From NCBI GenBank assembly GCA_034440455.1, contig JAWXCB010000017.1:1-23555 (forward strand): a stretch of DNA of 23,555 nt. The letters run 5' to 3'. The notes beneath the pieces were generated by a model. That model searched no databases, was not told where the DNA came from, and saw only the letters and a program-made list of their open reading frames with translations. Shown here piece after piece: positions 8,283-15,390 of this stretch. How positions within the stretch are numbered: the stretch's first letter is position 1; every line of letters begins with the position of its first letter. The position numbers and the translations under genes are program-made. Source of the stretch: JAWXCB01 sp034440455. Lineage in GTDB: Bacteria; Bacteroidota; Bacteroidia; Chitinophagales; CAIOSU01.

Positions 8283-8410
8283 ACGACTTTCCATATTACA
8301 CCCATTCGTTCCAGATGATTATGGTCAACGTGGCTGTTTCATTGGATGAGGTCTTGGAATATTACTGCTTTGAAAAAAAGCGCATTGAGGTAGCAGTATG
8401 CTCGAACTGA
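8279..8410 (+). CDS. Small ORF, 43 aa, unknown
   Basis: Starts at an ATG overlapping the previous stop (atga at 8279-8282) with a purine-rich caggac just upstream. The product, MNDFPYYTHSFQMIMVNVA then VSLDEVLEYYCFEKKRIEVAVC, has no recognised family. Its aromatic, negatively charged composition and the coupling support translation, but given its damaged neighbours it may also be a shortened gene. Confidence 0.4.
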   Translation: MNDFPYYTHSFQMIMVNVAVSLDEVLEYYCFEKKRIEVAVCSN

Positions 8411-8468
8411 TGTCCGGCTTATCTTAAAATTCCAAACAAACACTTTTTCACCTTAAATAATAATTCAA

Positions 8469-8641
8469 ATGCCCCGCTGGAAAACTACTGCCGAAAAGGA
8501 AGTTGCAAAATTCGCCATTACTTCAAAAAAGACTACAGAAATTTTTATCAAGCGGTGGACCGAGCGAAATAATGGCAGCCGTGAAGGGCGCTAAAAACGC
8601 TGAAGGAATTAGGGATTGAATTCTCACAACTGCCTGAATAA
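8469..8641 (+). pseudogene. Paralogue 1 of a small ~58-aa family, frameshifted
   Basis: ATG at 8469 gives MPRWKTTAEKEVAKFAITSK, then KTTEIFIKRWTERNNGSREGR and a TAA at 8592. In the next frame the sequence continues LKTLKELGIEFSQLPE to a TAA at 8639-8641. Total 173 nt, one short of a multiple of three. The repaired product aligns along its length with the downstream copy: FIKRW(T/M)ER, a Gly-x-x-x-x stretch and a closing GI-x-FSQL. Family not recognised. Short and charged; perhaps a DNA-binding or toxin-antitoxin accessory, but nothing proves it. Confidence 0.6.
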
Positions 8642-8691
8642 TACGAAAGGGAGCAACTATCATTCTGTCACTAAAAATTAAAAAAAAAGGC

Positions 8692-8869
8692 ATGTAAAAA
8701 ACATACGCTTTCCGAGCAGGAAATTGCAGGATATGTTATTAGCTCTAAAGAAGCTGCAGAGGTTTTTATAAAAAGATGGATGGAGCGGCACAGAGGAATC
8801 CGCAGAAAAGCAGTAGCAAGGCTCCGTGAATCAGGTATTATGTTTTCACAATTGCGCTACAAGCAATAG
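8692..8869 (+). pseudogene. Paralogue 2 of the small family, broken at the start codon
   Basis: The coding stretch HTLSEQEIAGYVISSKEAAE, VFIKRWMERHRGIRRKAVAR, LRESGIMFSQLRYKQ runs to a TAG at 8867-8869 without any in-frame start. The nearest ATG (8692) is followed at once by TAA: atgtaaaaaacat. Removing one t would give ATG-AAA-AAA-CAT-ACG and an intact protein of about 58 residues; the 178-nt span is one over a multiple of three. It aligns with paralogue 1 end to end. Both copies thus carry one lesion each, at different places. Confidence 0.6.
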
Positions 8870-9057
8870 GCTCATGCGCGCGCTGGTTGGATACATGGAT
8901 GATAAAAGAGCAAACTTGAAAAACAATTTGAACCATCTGCCACGCTAATTTTATTGACATGCAGAGCAGTGGCGCGTTCTGTTGTTGCTTTCGACTCTGC
9001 CTCTAATCTCTTTGTTCATCTACTCTTAGTGGTTATTTCAGGTTAAGACATAAAACA

Positions 9058-9087
9058 AAAAAGCCTTCCGTTTCCGAAAGGCTTTTT
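9058..9087 (-). terminator. Rho-independent terminator for the 9111-11848 genes
   Basis: Perfect aaaaagcctt/aaggcttttt arms (9058-9067 and 9078-9087) with an inner cg/cg pair and a tttc loop; T-rich runs follow on both strands, so it could work both ways. It lies 24 bp beyond the stop of the minus-strand cargo gene. The rest of 8870-9057 shows no gene. Confidence 0.85.
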
Positions 9088-9110
9088 GTTTATCTAAAGT
9101 GATAAAAAAA

Positions 9111-9926
9111 TTACTCTCTCACCATCACTTTGGTAGAGATGCTCTTGCGACCATCTGTGATAACGAACACGTAAGAACCTGCGGGAAGATTTTCTCTTTC
9201 AACCGTTACATTGTTTGTGCCGATGCGCACATGCAACTGCTGCGTGAATACTTCTTTTCCTGCAACATCAAACATTTTTGCAGTGAACTTGCCGTCAGTG
9301 TTTGAATTCCAGGAAATTTGAGTTTGGGTTGTCATGGGGTTTGGCTGAGCAGAAAGACCTGAAAATAAACTGTTCAAATCATTCGTGCCTAAAGCAATAC
9401 AAGCAGACGAATCACATACTGTTCCTGCTTCAATCACGCGCACAAAGTAATCGAAATTGGGAACAGTACCTGATGTGGTGTCAATGAAACCTAATGCAAT
9501 CAAGTTATCAACGATTTCTCCGGCTTCACCGTCAACATCGCCAATGCCCTGAATGTTCACCGTTACATAAATGCCGAGCTTGTAGTTGCCTGCGGGTTCA
9601 GTCGTAGTTCCTGTTACATCTATACATCCTGTTCCGCCACCTGGGAAGGTAGCATTTGTTGGATTTACAGTGTAAGATAATCCGGCAGGAATATTCGTTA
9701 AACTATCAATGCGAAGAGAATTAACTACAACGCCACTCACTTCGTCAAAATTTTCAATGGTAATTACCTGAGCATAAGCAACCGTGCGTTCAACGCAAGG
9801 AAGACATTCCCAATCAGGCGATAATCCGGGATTGGCGGTAGGAGCCGGTGGAGTGCATTGCGCAGCTACGTTGTTAAGAATACCAGCGCTTGTAAGCGCG
9901 AGAACGAGAACAAATAAATTTTTCAT
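9111..9926 (-). CDS. Short T9SS type A cargo protein
   Basis: A 271-aa secreted protein: signal peptide 1-23 (ending NNVAAQ); a beta-rich domain at about 24-170 with Cys pairs (CTPPAP, WECLPCVERTV) and the segments LRIDSLTNIPAGLSYTVNP and GCIDVTGTTTEPAGNYKLGI; then a type A Por-secretion tail at about 184-271 (LSAQPNPMTTQTQISW, KMFDVAGKEVF, ENLPAGSYVFVI, STKVMVRE). Its N-domain is related to that of the upstream 620-aa gene, 59 bp away on the same strand, so this looks like a minimal version of that protein and may share its transcript. Predicted surface-attached or released by T9SS; target unknown. Confidence 0.88.
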   Translation of the reverse strand: MKNLFVLVLALTSAGILNNVAAQCTPPAPTANPGLSPDWECLPCVERTVAYAQVITIENFDEVSGVVVNSLRIDSLTNIPAGLSYTVNPTNATFPGGGTGCIDVTGTTTEPAGNYKLGIYVTVNIQGIGDVDGEAGEIVDNLIALGFIDTTSGTVPNFDYFVRVIEAGTVCDSSACIALGTNDLNSLFSGLSAQPNPMTTQTQISWNSNTDGKFTAKMFDVAGKEVFTQQLHVRIGTNNVTVERENLPAGSYVFVITDGRKSISTKVMVRE

Positions 9927-9985
9927 GGTTTGGGTTTTTTGATTTTTTTAAATCGTTGGCAAATATGAGCAAATTCCGATTAACA

Positions 9986-11848
9986 TCAGTTTGCAAGCAG
10001 AATTTTTTTAGTCAGTTGTTTATTTGCTGACATTACTTTTAAAAAGTAAACGCCTGCCGACAACGCGCTGAAATCGAAATCTTTGGTATAGACAAGCGTT
10101 GCCGCTGTTTCGGTTGCATGGAAAATTTCCTTGCCGATATTATCTGTCAACACGATTTCCACATCGCCCGGTTGTTGCACTTGCAATTGCACAGTAAAAT
10201 TGCCATTGCTTGGATTTGGAAAAACCGTTGCGCTGATTGCTTCCGCAAATTCACCAACACTTGTTATCATGCTTACATATACAGGAGCAGAGATTGCAGA
10301 GCATCCTACATAGTTGGTGTATTCAACGGTATAAAAGCCGGTGTCAGTCGCGGTGTATTGTCCCCTCGTTGCGCCTGCAATCGGGTTTCCATCCAAAAAC
10401 CACTGAATCACTGCGATGCCTCCCGCATTAATCGTATAAAGCAGATTGTTAGGCGGGTTCAGATAAAACACCGGCACTGGCGGCACGGGATCAACAAGAA
10501 CGCTCTTTTGAGCGCTTACGGTTTTACAGCCCACAGAGTTGAGCACTTCTACCCAGTAGATGCCGCTTTCAGCCGGGGATTCAAGCTCCAGAAACGTATC
10601 GGTGGCTGCTGCAAAGTAAACGGAATCCTTAAACCAGTTGAATTGGAAAACGTCTGTTCCTTCCAGCGTAAGCAAAACCGTATCACCTTCGCAAACGCTA
10701 TCGCTCGGCATTGTGAAAAGGTCTGCTGTTGAATAAGGCGCGATGGTGATGTCAAGCGTTTCAGAGAAAACATTTCCCAGCATGGTATCCATCACAATCA
10801 CTCCATTAGTCACCGTGCCGTTTACATCATTCCACAAAAATGTCCCCCGCGCCACATTAATTATCGCCCTGCCGAGTGAATCATCTTGTGAGCCGAAGGG
10901 AGGTCCATTGTCATCATCCCACACGCGCAATTCAAACTCGGTTGTCCCCGCAGGAATTTCAATACTTAAACCTGACCAAGTTGCTGTTTTACTATCCGTG
11001 CCTGATGAACTGGTATAACCAAGCACGGGAATGTTGAAATATAAATCAGGGTTTTGAAGGTTGGTAAGTTCTTCTATATCGCCTGAGTAAGTGTTATTCA
11101 CGTTAAATACGCGCACTTCGGTGATTACATAATTGTAAATAGAAGTGGTGAGCGAAACAGGATAAATGCCGGCATCTGAATAAGTCTGGATACCCGGGTT
11201 CTTTGCAGCGCTTGTACTTCCGTTTCCGAAATCCCAATCATAAGTAGTTGGGTTGGGTGCGCCATCAATTTTTCCTTCAAAAGTCAAGGTGAGCGGGTCG
11301 CAGCTTGAGGTGATATTCGGAGTGATGGAAAAACTCGCCACCCCGCCCGAGGTGTCGGGAATGATAATCACTGTGGCATTCGTATAGGTTTGCGACTGAT
11401 TTTTCACCTGCCCGACAACAGGCGCGGTAACATCGGCAAGCAGATAAACAACTAAGGGAAATGTGCCTGATTGCAAGGGCGTTCCGCACAGGCGCGCACA
11501 ACCGATGCTGTCACCGCCTTGTTGCGGGAAATATTCATTGGAAGGTGATTTGCTGGTTTCCCAACTCAACCCAAGCGGCAAACCAACAATGCCTGTCACC
11601 TGAATCCGGTCAAGCTGCACATAGCCGCCTCCGGGAAGCAGCGTGGTGTAAACTTCCTTAGGCATGAAAAACGAAATCTGCTTATCCAGCGGATGGTTTG
11701 CCATGCCTGTTATAATCGTATCGCACAAACCCCCGTCAGGATTTTGCGCGGAGCAATCAACCGGCACGCAACCGGGACATTGAGCGCGTACTATATGCGC
11801 GGCAAGAAAAAAAAGCGTTGTTATAAAAAACTGTTTCATAGAGTTCAT
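9986..11848 (-). CDS. T9SS type A cargo with PKD, C2-like and Ig-like domains
   Basis: A 620-aa secreted protein. Signal peptide about 1-23 (ending VRAQ; M4 is an alternative start). Domain 24-165 has Cys motifs (CPGCVPVDC) and matches the short cargo downstream (VQLDRIQVTGIVGLPLGLSW, CARLCGTPLQSGTFPLVVYL). A PKD domain spans about 172-240 (TYDWDFGNGS, YSDAGIYPVSL). About 243-345 is C2-like or beta-sandwich (RVWDDDNGPPFGSQDDSLG, acidic and perhaps calcium-binding). Ig-like modules follow, then a type A sorting tail at about 532-620 (ATVFPNPSNGNFTVQL, LTDNIGKEIF, LSAGVYFLKV). Likely first gene of a unit with the 271-aa cargo. An extracellular binding or adhesion role is inferred; no catalytic motif seen. 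Confidence 0.88.
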   Translation of the reverse strand: MNSMKQFFITTLFFLAAHIVRAQCPGCVPVDCSAQNPDGGLCDTIITGMANHPLDKQISFFMPKEVYTTLLPGGGYVQLDRIQVTGIVGLPLGLSWETSKSPSNEYFPQQGGDSIGCARLCGTPLQSGTFPLVVYLLADVTAPVVGQVKNQSQTYTNATVIIIPDTSGGVASFSITPNITSSCDPLTLTFEGKIDGAPNPTTYDWDFGNGSTSAAKNPGIQTYSDAGIYPVSLTTSIYNYVITEVRVFNVNNTYSGDIEELTNLQNPDLYFNIPVLGYTSSSGTDSKTATWSGLSIEIPAGTTEFELRVWDDDNGPPFGSQDDSLGRAIINVARGTFLWNDVNGTVTNGVIVMDTMLGNVFSETLDITIAPYSTADLFTMPSDSVCEGDTVLLTLEGTDVFQFNWFKDSVYFAAATDTFLELESPAESGIYWVEVLNSVGCKTVSAQKSVLVDPVPPVPVFYLNPPNNLLYTINAGGIAVIQWFLDGNPIAGATRGQYTATDTGFYTVEYTNYVGCSAISAPVYVSMITSVGEFAEAISATVFPNPSNGNFTVQLQVQQPGDVEIVLTDNIGKEIFHATETAATLVYTKDFDFSALSAGVYFLKVMSANKQLTKKILLAN

Positions 11849-11849
11849 G

Positions 11850-11978
11850 TTATTTGCTTTTCAACTTATCGTAAAGATAGAAAGCCCGCTCAAGTTTTTT
11901 CTGATAAAAGTCAAGCATCTTCTTGCGCAATTTCGCTTGGATCTTTTGCAGTGGCAGTATCCTGTTGACCAAAGGCAT
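11850..11978 (-). CDS. Possible 42-aa ORF or frameshifted small gene
   Basis: Reads MPLVNRILPLQKIQAKLRKK then MLDFYQKKLERAFYLYDKLK to a TAA two bases before the ATG of the 620-aa gene. The second half is an amphipathic helix with good codon texture. The other frame upstream gives FGQQDTATAKDPSEIAQ, which looks like the mature start of a secreted protein, and a one-base change near 11905 would join the two. No start with a signal peptide is visible, so this may be a remnant or chance. The rest of 11849-12041 is leader/terminator DNA. Confidence 0.3.
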   Translation of the reverse strand: MPLVNRILPLQKIQAKLRKKMLDFYQKKLERAFYLYDKLKSK

Positions 11979-11995
11979 TCCCTGTGCAGTTAATG

Positions 11996-12022
11996 TATAT
12001 AAAAGGAAAAGAGCCCTCTTTC
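11996..12022 (-). terminator. Probable terminator after the 243-aa SHOCT-like gene
   Basis: On the minus strand gaaagag pairs with ctctttt, with a very short gg loop, followed by a T-rich ccttttatata. It lies about 20 bp beyond the stop at 12042. The tight loop means the actual stem is probably shorter. Confidence 0.4.
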
Positions 12023-12041
12023 GTGCGGAAAAATTTCCCCC

Positions 12042-12773
12042 TTATTTCCACTTCTGTAGCACGAGTGCTTTCTTGCTGTCAGACTCTGTTTGCGTGAGGA
12101 TTTTAGAGTCGAGCATTTCTTTCAGCGCTTTCAATTCATTCGCCAATTTCAGCTTAGCGATATCCTCTGTATTCGCAGCATCAACCTTCGCCTTGAGTTC
12201 TGTTATTTCTTTTTTAAAAACAACTAATGAGTCTTTCATAGAAGCGGCTGCCGCCACAAGCCCTATCTGTGTTGAATCCCTTCCTGCCGCGAGCGAATCT
12301 ACAATCTGGGCAAATTTTTCGGGGTCAAAATCGCGCTTGAGTACCTTTTCTTTCAGCACGGTGTACACCCCTCGGTATTTTTCCAACTCAGCGTTCACCG
12401 TATTGAATTTTGCAGTGAGCAGGTTGGTGACTTTGGTAAGTGAATCCATCTGCAACGTATTATTCGCAGCGGGTTTTATGACCGTATCTTGTTTTGCGAC
12501 CGTAGTGGTAGCAATTGTGGTTATTACAGCCGTTTTCGCAACGGAATCTGTTAAAGTGGTTGTTGTTGCAACTTTCGCAACTGAATCGGATTTGGCAGAA
12601 ACTGTCTGCGTTTTTGGTGTGTCAACCGCTTGCGCAGGTGCATCGGTTTTCACTTCTTCTTTCTCTTCACTTCCTCTTCCCCGCGTATTCTCTTTTCCCA
12701 AGTCAACTCTTTTCTGGTTGAAAGCCGGTGACGCAAGCAGCATCGCCAACAGCAGAATGATGTAATTTCTCAT
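12042..12773 (-). CDS. Secreted coiled-coil protein with SHOCT-like C-terminus
   Basis: A 243-aa protein: signal peptide (MRNYIILLLAMLLASPAFNQ); a Lys/Glu linker and a Thr/Ala/Val-rich low-complexity region (about 45-105, e.g. VATTTTLTDSVAKTAVITT); a predicted helical rod from about 110 to 215 containing KEKVLKRDFDPEK and QIVDSLAAGR; and a final segment LANELKALKEMLDSKILTQT followed by ESDSKKALVLQKWK, matching the short SHOCT motif, usually an oligomerisation element at the end of bacterial proteins. The upstream gene is a shorter paralogue sharing the core and tail, in the same direction. Periplasmic or outer-surface scaffolding is inferred; no enzyme motif. Confidence 0.75.
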   Translation of the reverse strand: MRNYIILLLAMLLASPAFNQKRVDLGKENTRGRGSEEKEEVKTDAPAQAVDTPKTQTVSAKSDSVAKVATTTTLTDSVAKTAVITTIATTTVAKQDTVIKPAANNTLQMDSLTKVTNLLTAKFNTVNAELEKYRGVYTVLKEKVLKRDFDPEKFAQIVDSLAAGRDSTQIGLVAAAASMKDSLVVFKKEITELKAKVDAANTEDIAKLKLANELKALKEMLDSKILTQTESDSKKALVLQKWK

Positions 12774-12817
12774 AAGAGCATTTTTAGAACCAACGGTGAA
12801 TAGAAATTAAAACGGCT

Positions 12818-13335
12818 TCATTGCCACTTTTGAAGGATGACAGCCTTCTGCTTATCAAACTCTGCCTGTATCAGGATTTTTGAATCAAGCAGTTCTTTTA
12901 AGAGCTTTAATTCATTCACCAATTTATTTTTAGCAGCCTCTGCTTCGGTCATGCCGCTAATCAACTGCTTCATCTGCGCGTTTTCTTTCTTCAATGCAGC
13001 CAATGTATCTTTCACTGCAACAGATGAAGCGGTAATTCCCGCAATCGCTGATTCCCTCCCTGCTGCAAGCGAGTCAATAATCTGCGGCAGTTTCGTGGGG
13101 TCAAAATCTCGCTTGAGCACCTTTTCTTTAATGGCAGTGTAAAGCGCGTAGTATTTCACCTGGTCTTTTGAAAGGGAATCGCTGAGGATGAGAAGAGAAT
13201 CCGCCTGCGAGGAGTAAAGTGCAGAGGCTTTTGTTAAAGAGTCAATCGCCAATTGTTTTTGATCCACCTTTCCTTTTTTTGGGCGAAGGTTTGTGTTGCA
13301 AGCAGCACAAGCAGGAGCAAGAAATAATTTTTCAT
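12818..13335 (-). pseudogene. Shorter SHOCT-like paralogue, frameshift in a poly-A run
   Basis: From the ATG at 13335 the sequence reads a signal peptide, MKNYFLLLLVLLATQTFAQ, followed by KK; then at an A7 run (T7 on the plus strand, 13274-13280) the frame shifts. Adding one A joins it to GKVDQKQLAIDSL and a coiled-coil body with KEKVLKRDFDPTK, QIIDSLAAGRES and a SHOCT-like tail (NELKLLKELLDSKILIQAEF, DKQKAVILQKWQ). Span 518 nt, one short of a multiple of three; repaired length about 172 aa. Reading from GTG 13267 gives only 149 aa and drops the signal peptide, so I prefer the frameshift reading. The A7 run could be a sequencing error, a phase-variable tract or a slippage site. It is a tandem duplicate of the next gene. 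Confidence 0.75.
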
Positions 13336-13818
13336 AGCTATATCGGTGTTTAGTCGGACTCTAAGGTAGTGATTTAATCATCTGCAAAATAGCAGACGCG
13401 ACTATAGTTTATTAATGATTCTTGTCATAAATGAAGAAAATCATCGGAATAATACCATTTAGACTTTAAAAATTGCTCATGCAAAGCCTCATCCTTGCCT
13501 GCGTTAAAACTTCGGCAGATAAACCACCCCCTCTCCAAACGAGAGGGGAATCCCAGGGCACTGATAATCAAAAAGTATTTTGAGCCATTTTCAATGATTA
13601 AATGTTACAATATCTATTTTAATAATCAATATCGAACAACAGTTGTCTGTCGTCCGTTGACTGACGACTGTTGACCTCCCCCGACATCCAACATCCGCTC
13701 TGCGCCCCTGCCTAACAACTTGACGATATTTTTCTCAATTTAGACCTCTCTTAAAAAACTGCAACCTGCTGTAATCCTTTAAGCATAAATTATTTAACTG
13801 TTAATTAAACCCCAAAAC
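13336..13818. other. Divergent spacer without a gene; contains a strong hairpin
   Basis: About 480 bp of AT-rich DNA between divergent genes, with no plausible ORF. It carries a perfect 8-bp stem cccctctc/gagagggg (13528-13535 and 13541-13548, loop caaac) and an imperfect caacag/ctgttg region at about 13638-13672. Promoters for both neighbours must lie here, but I see no clear TAnnTTTG box at a convincing distance. Confidence 0.6.
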
Positions 13819-15234
13819 ATGAGAACGTTTTTTGCAATTGTGTTCACTGTTGCCCTTTCTGCGCCTGCTGTTTTTGCGCAGTGTACCGGAAGGTATTTTG
13901 ATGAAGTTTTTTCAGGTCCCACATTCACCACCACCATTCCCGGTCTGGGACAAATCCCCGACCTCGGCTCCATTGGAGATTACAGCGTGGCTTACGGCAG
14001 CGCTGAGGGACAAACACTCGACATGTATATCTTCCCGCCTGAAGGTGATGAACCGGGGCATCCTTATTATGAAGAAAAGCGTCCGCTCATCGTGCTCGCC
14101 TATGGTGGCAGCTTCACCGCTGGTGTGCGCGAAAGTCCTGATATCATTAACCTCTGTCAGGCATTTACCAAAAGAGGATTTGTAACAGCTTCTATTGAAT
14201 ATCGCCTCAACGCAGGCACGATTGATTCGGCTACCATGCTGAAGCAAGTGGTGAAAGCCGTGCAGGATGCAAAGGCTGCCATCCGCTACTTCTATAAAGA
14301 TGCCGCAACAACAAACACCTATCGAATTGATACCAACAAAATCTTTATAGGCGGCACATCAGCAGGCGCATTCATCGGGATGCACTTAGGTTATCTCACG
14401 GATACTATCGGTGTGCAGCAATGGATGAAAGAAATCATTGCATCGCAGGGCGACCTTGAAGGCGCAAGCGGCAACCCGGGCTACTCTTCGCGCGTGGCGG
14501 GAGTGATTAGTCTTGCAGGCGCCATTGGCGACACCGCCTGGATTAAACCAGGAGCTGTTCCCATGGTAAGTATGCAGGGAAATGATGATGGAACGGTACC
14601 TTATTGTTCAGACATTATCGCTCCTGTAAATAACATTCCATTGATTATGGTTGATGGCTGCGGCACCGTGAAAAGGCGCACGGCTCATCTGGGGATCGTA
14701 AACCGCTTCTACACATGGCGTGGCGCAGGACACGTGCCGTATGTTGACCCACGCCCCACCACGGAAGGTCCTGCTTACATGGATACTACAGTTTGGTTTG
14801 TGCGCGATTTCCTTTATGAACAAATGACCGGGTCGCGCTGCGATTCCAGCTTGTGGGCAATCGGCAACATGACCACGCCCCACGTTATCGAAAACGGAAC
14901 ACCCGTAGCCTGCGGCTCTGAAATCATTGATGCAACAGATGACAAGCCTTTTTATAAAGAACCTACTGGTATTGCTTCTTTTGAAAACGTGCGATTAGAA
15001 GCATATCCAAACCCCTCAAGCGGAACAATCACCGTGAAGAAGCCTGCTTCATTTACGGGCGTTGCCGATGCGTTCGTGTATGATAATATTGGAAGAATGG
15101 TTAGGACGTACCCTTCCATTTCCGATGCCTTTACGCTGAATAAGAGTGAGTTTGGCGCAGGATTATTCATTATTAAAATTGTTCACGCCAACAAAAGTTT
15201 GGGTGTTGCACGGGTGCAGGTAGTGTTTGAATAA
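13819..15234 (+). CDS. Secreted alpha/beta-hydrolase (esterase-like) with T9SS type A tail
   Basis: A 471-aa protein: signal peptide 1-20 (ending VFA-Q); an alpha/beta-hydrolase domain at about 50-345; a sorting tail at about 385-471 (EAYPNPSSGTITV, VYDNIGRMVR, GAGLFIIKIV). Catalytic elements are visible: an oxyanion-type AYGGSF (94-99) in the place of the HGGG of carboxylesterases, nucleophile Ser181 in GTSAG, acid at Asp256/257 in GNDDGTVPY, and His305 in GAGHVPY. The SIEYRLN segment is typical of BD-FAE/carboxylesterase-like lipases. It should hydrolyse carboxylic esters outside the cell or on its surface; the substrate is unknown. The start follows an AT-rich spacer and an adenine-rich leader (ccccaaaac). 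Confidence 0.88.
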   Translation: MRTFFAIVFTVALSAPAVFAQCTGRYFDEVFSGPTFTTTIPGLGQIPDLGSIGDYSVAYGSAEGQTLDMYIFPPEGDEPGHPYYEEKRPLIVLAYGGSFTAGVRESPDIINLCQAFTKRGFVTASIEYRLNAGTIDSATMLKQVVKAVQDAKAAIRYFYKDAATTNTYRIDTNKIFIGGTSAGAFIGMHLGYLTDTIGVQQWMKEIIASQGDLEGASGNPGYSSRVAGVISLAGAIGDTAWIKPGAVPMVSMQGNDDGTVPYCSDIIAPVNNIPLIMVDGCGTVKRRTAHLGIVNRFYTWRGAGHVPYVDPRPTTEGPAYMDTTVWFVRDFLYEQMTGSRCDSSLWAIGNMTTPHVIENGTPVACGSEIIDATDDKPFYKEPTGIASFENVRLEAYPNPSSGTITVKKPASFTGVADAFVYDNIGRMVRTYPSISDAFTLNKSEFGAGLFIIKIVHANKSLGVARVQVVFE

Positions 15235-15256
15235 GAAATTCTAAATCTGAATCACT

Positions 15257-15317
15257 AAATCCTAAACAAATCCTGAATCCCAAATTTTAAACAGGGGGCA
15301 GCATTTGTTTAGGATTT
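15257..15317. repeat. Perfect 15-bp inverted repeat in a spacer
   Basis: aaatcctaaacaaat (15257-15271) is the exact reverse complement of atttgtttaggattt (15303-15317), with a 31-nt loop containing another A/T-rich fragment of the same kind. The rest of 15235-15390 is composed of related ctaaat/tttaga words. It may end the hydrolase transcript. Confidence 0.7.
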
Positions 15318-15390
15318 ATTCTTTAGAGTTTTGAATTTGTTTAGAATTTAGAAATTAGCGTTTAGAATTTATTAAAGGGTAAAGAATCAC

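Noticed and set aside
10118..10732. 204-codon plus-strand ORF
   Set aside because: Antisense shadow of the 620-aa cargo gene; rich in Cys, His and Arg, no family match.
11923..12765. 280-codon plus-strand ORF
   Set aside because: It mirrors the SHOCT-like gene; its Ser/Phe/Ala-rich translation is the antisense of a Lys/Glu/Ala coiled coil.
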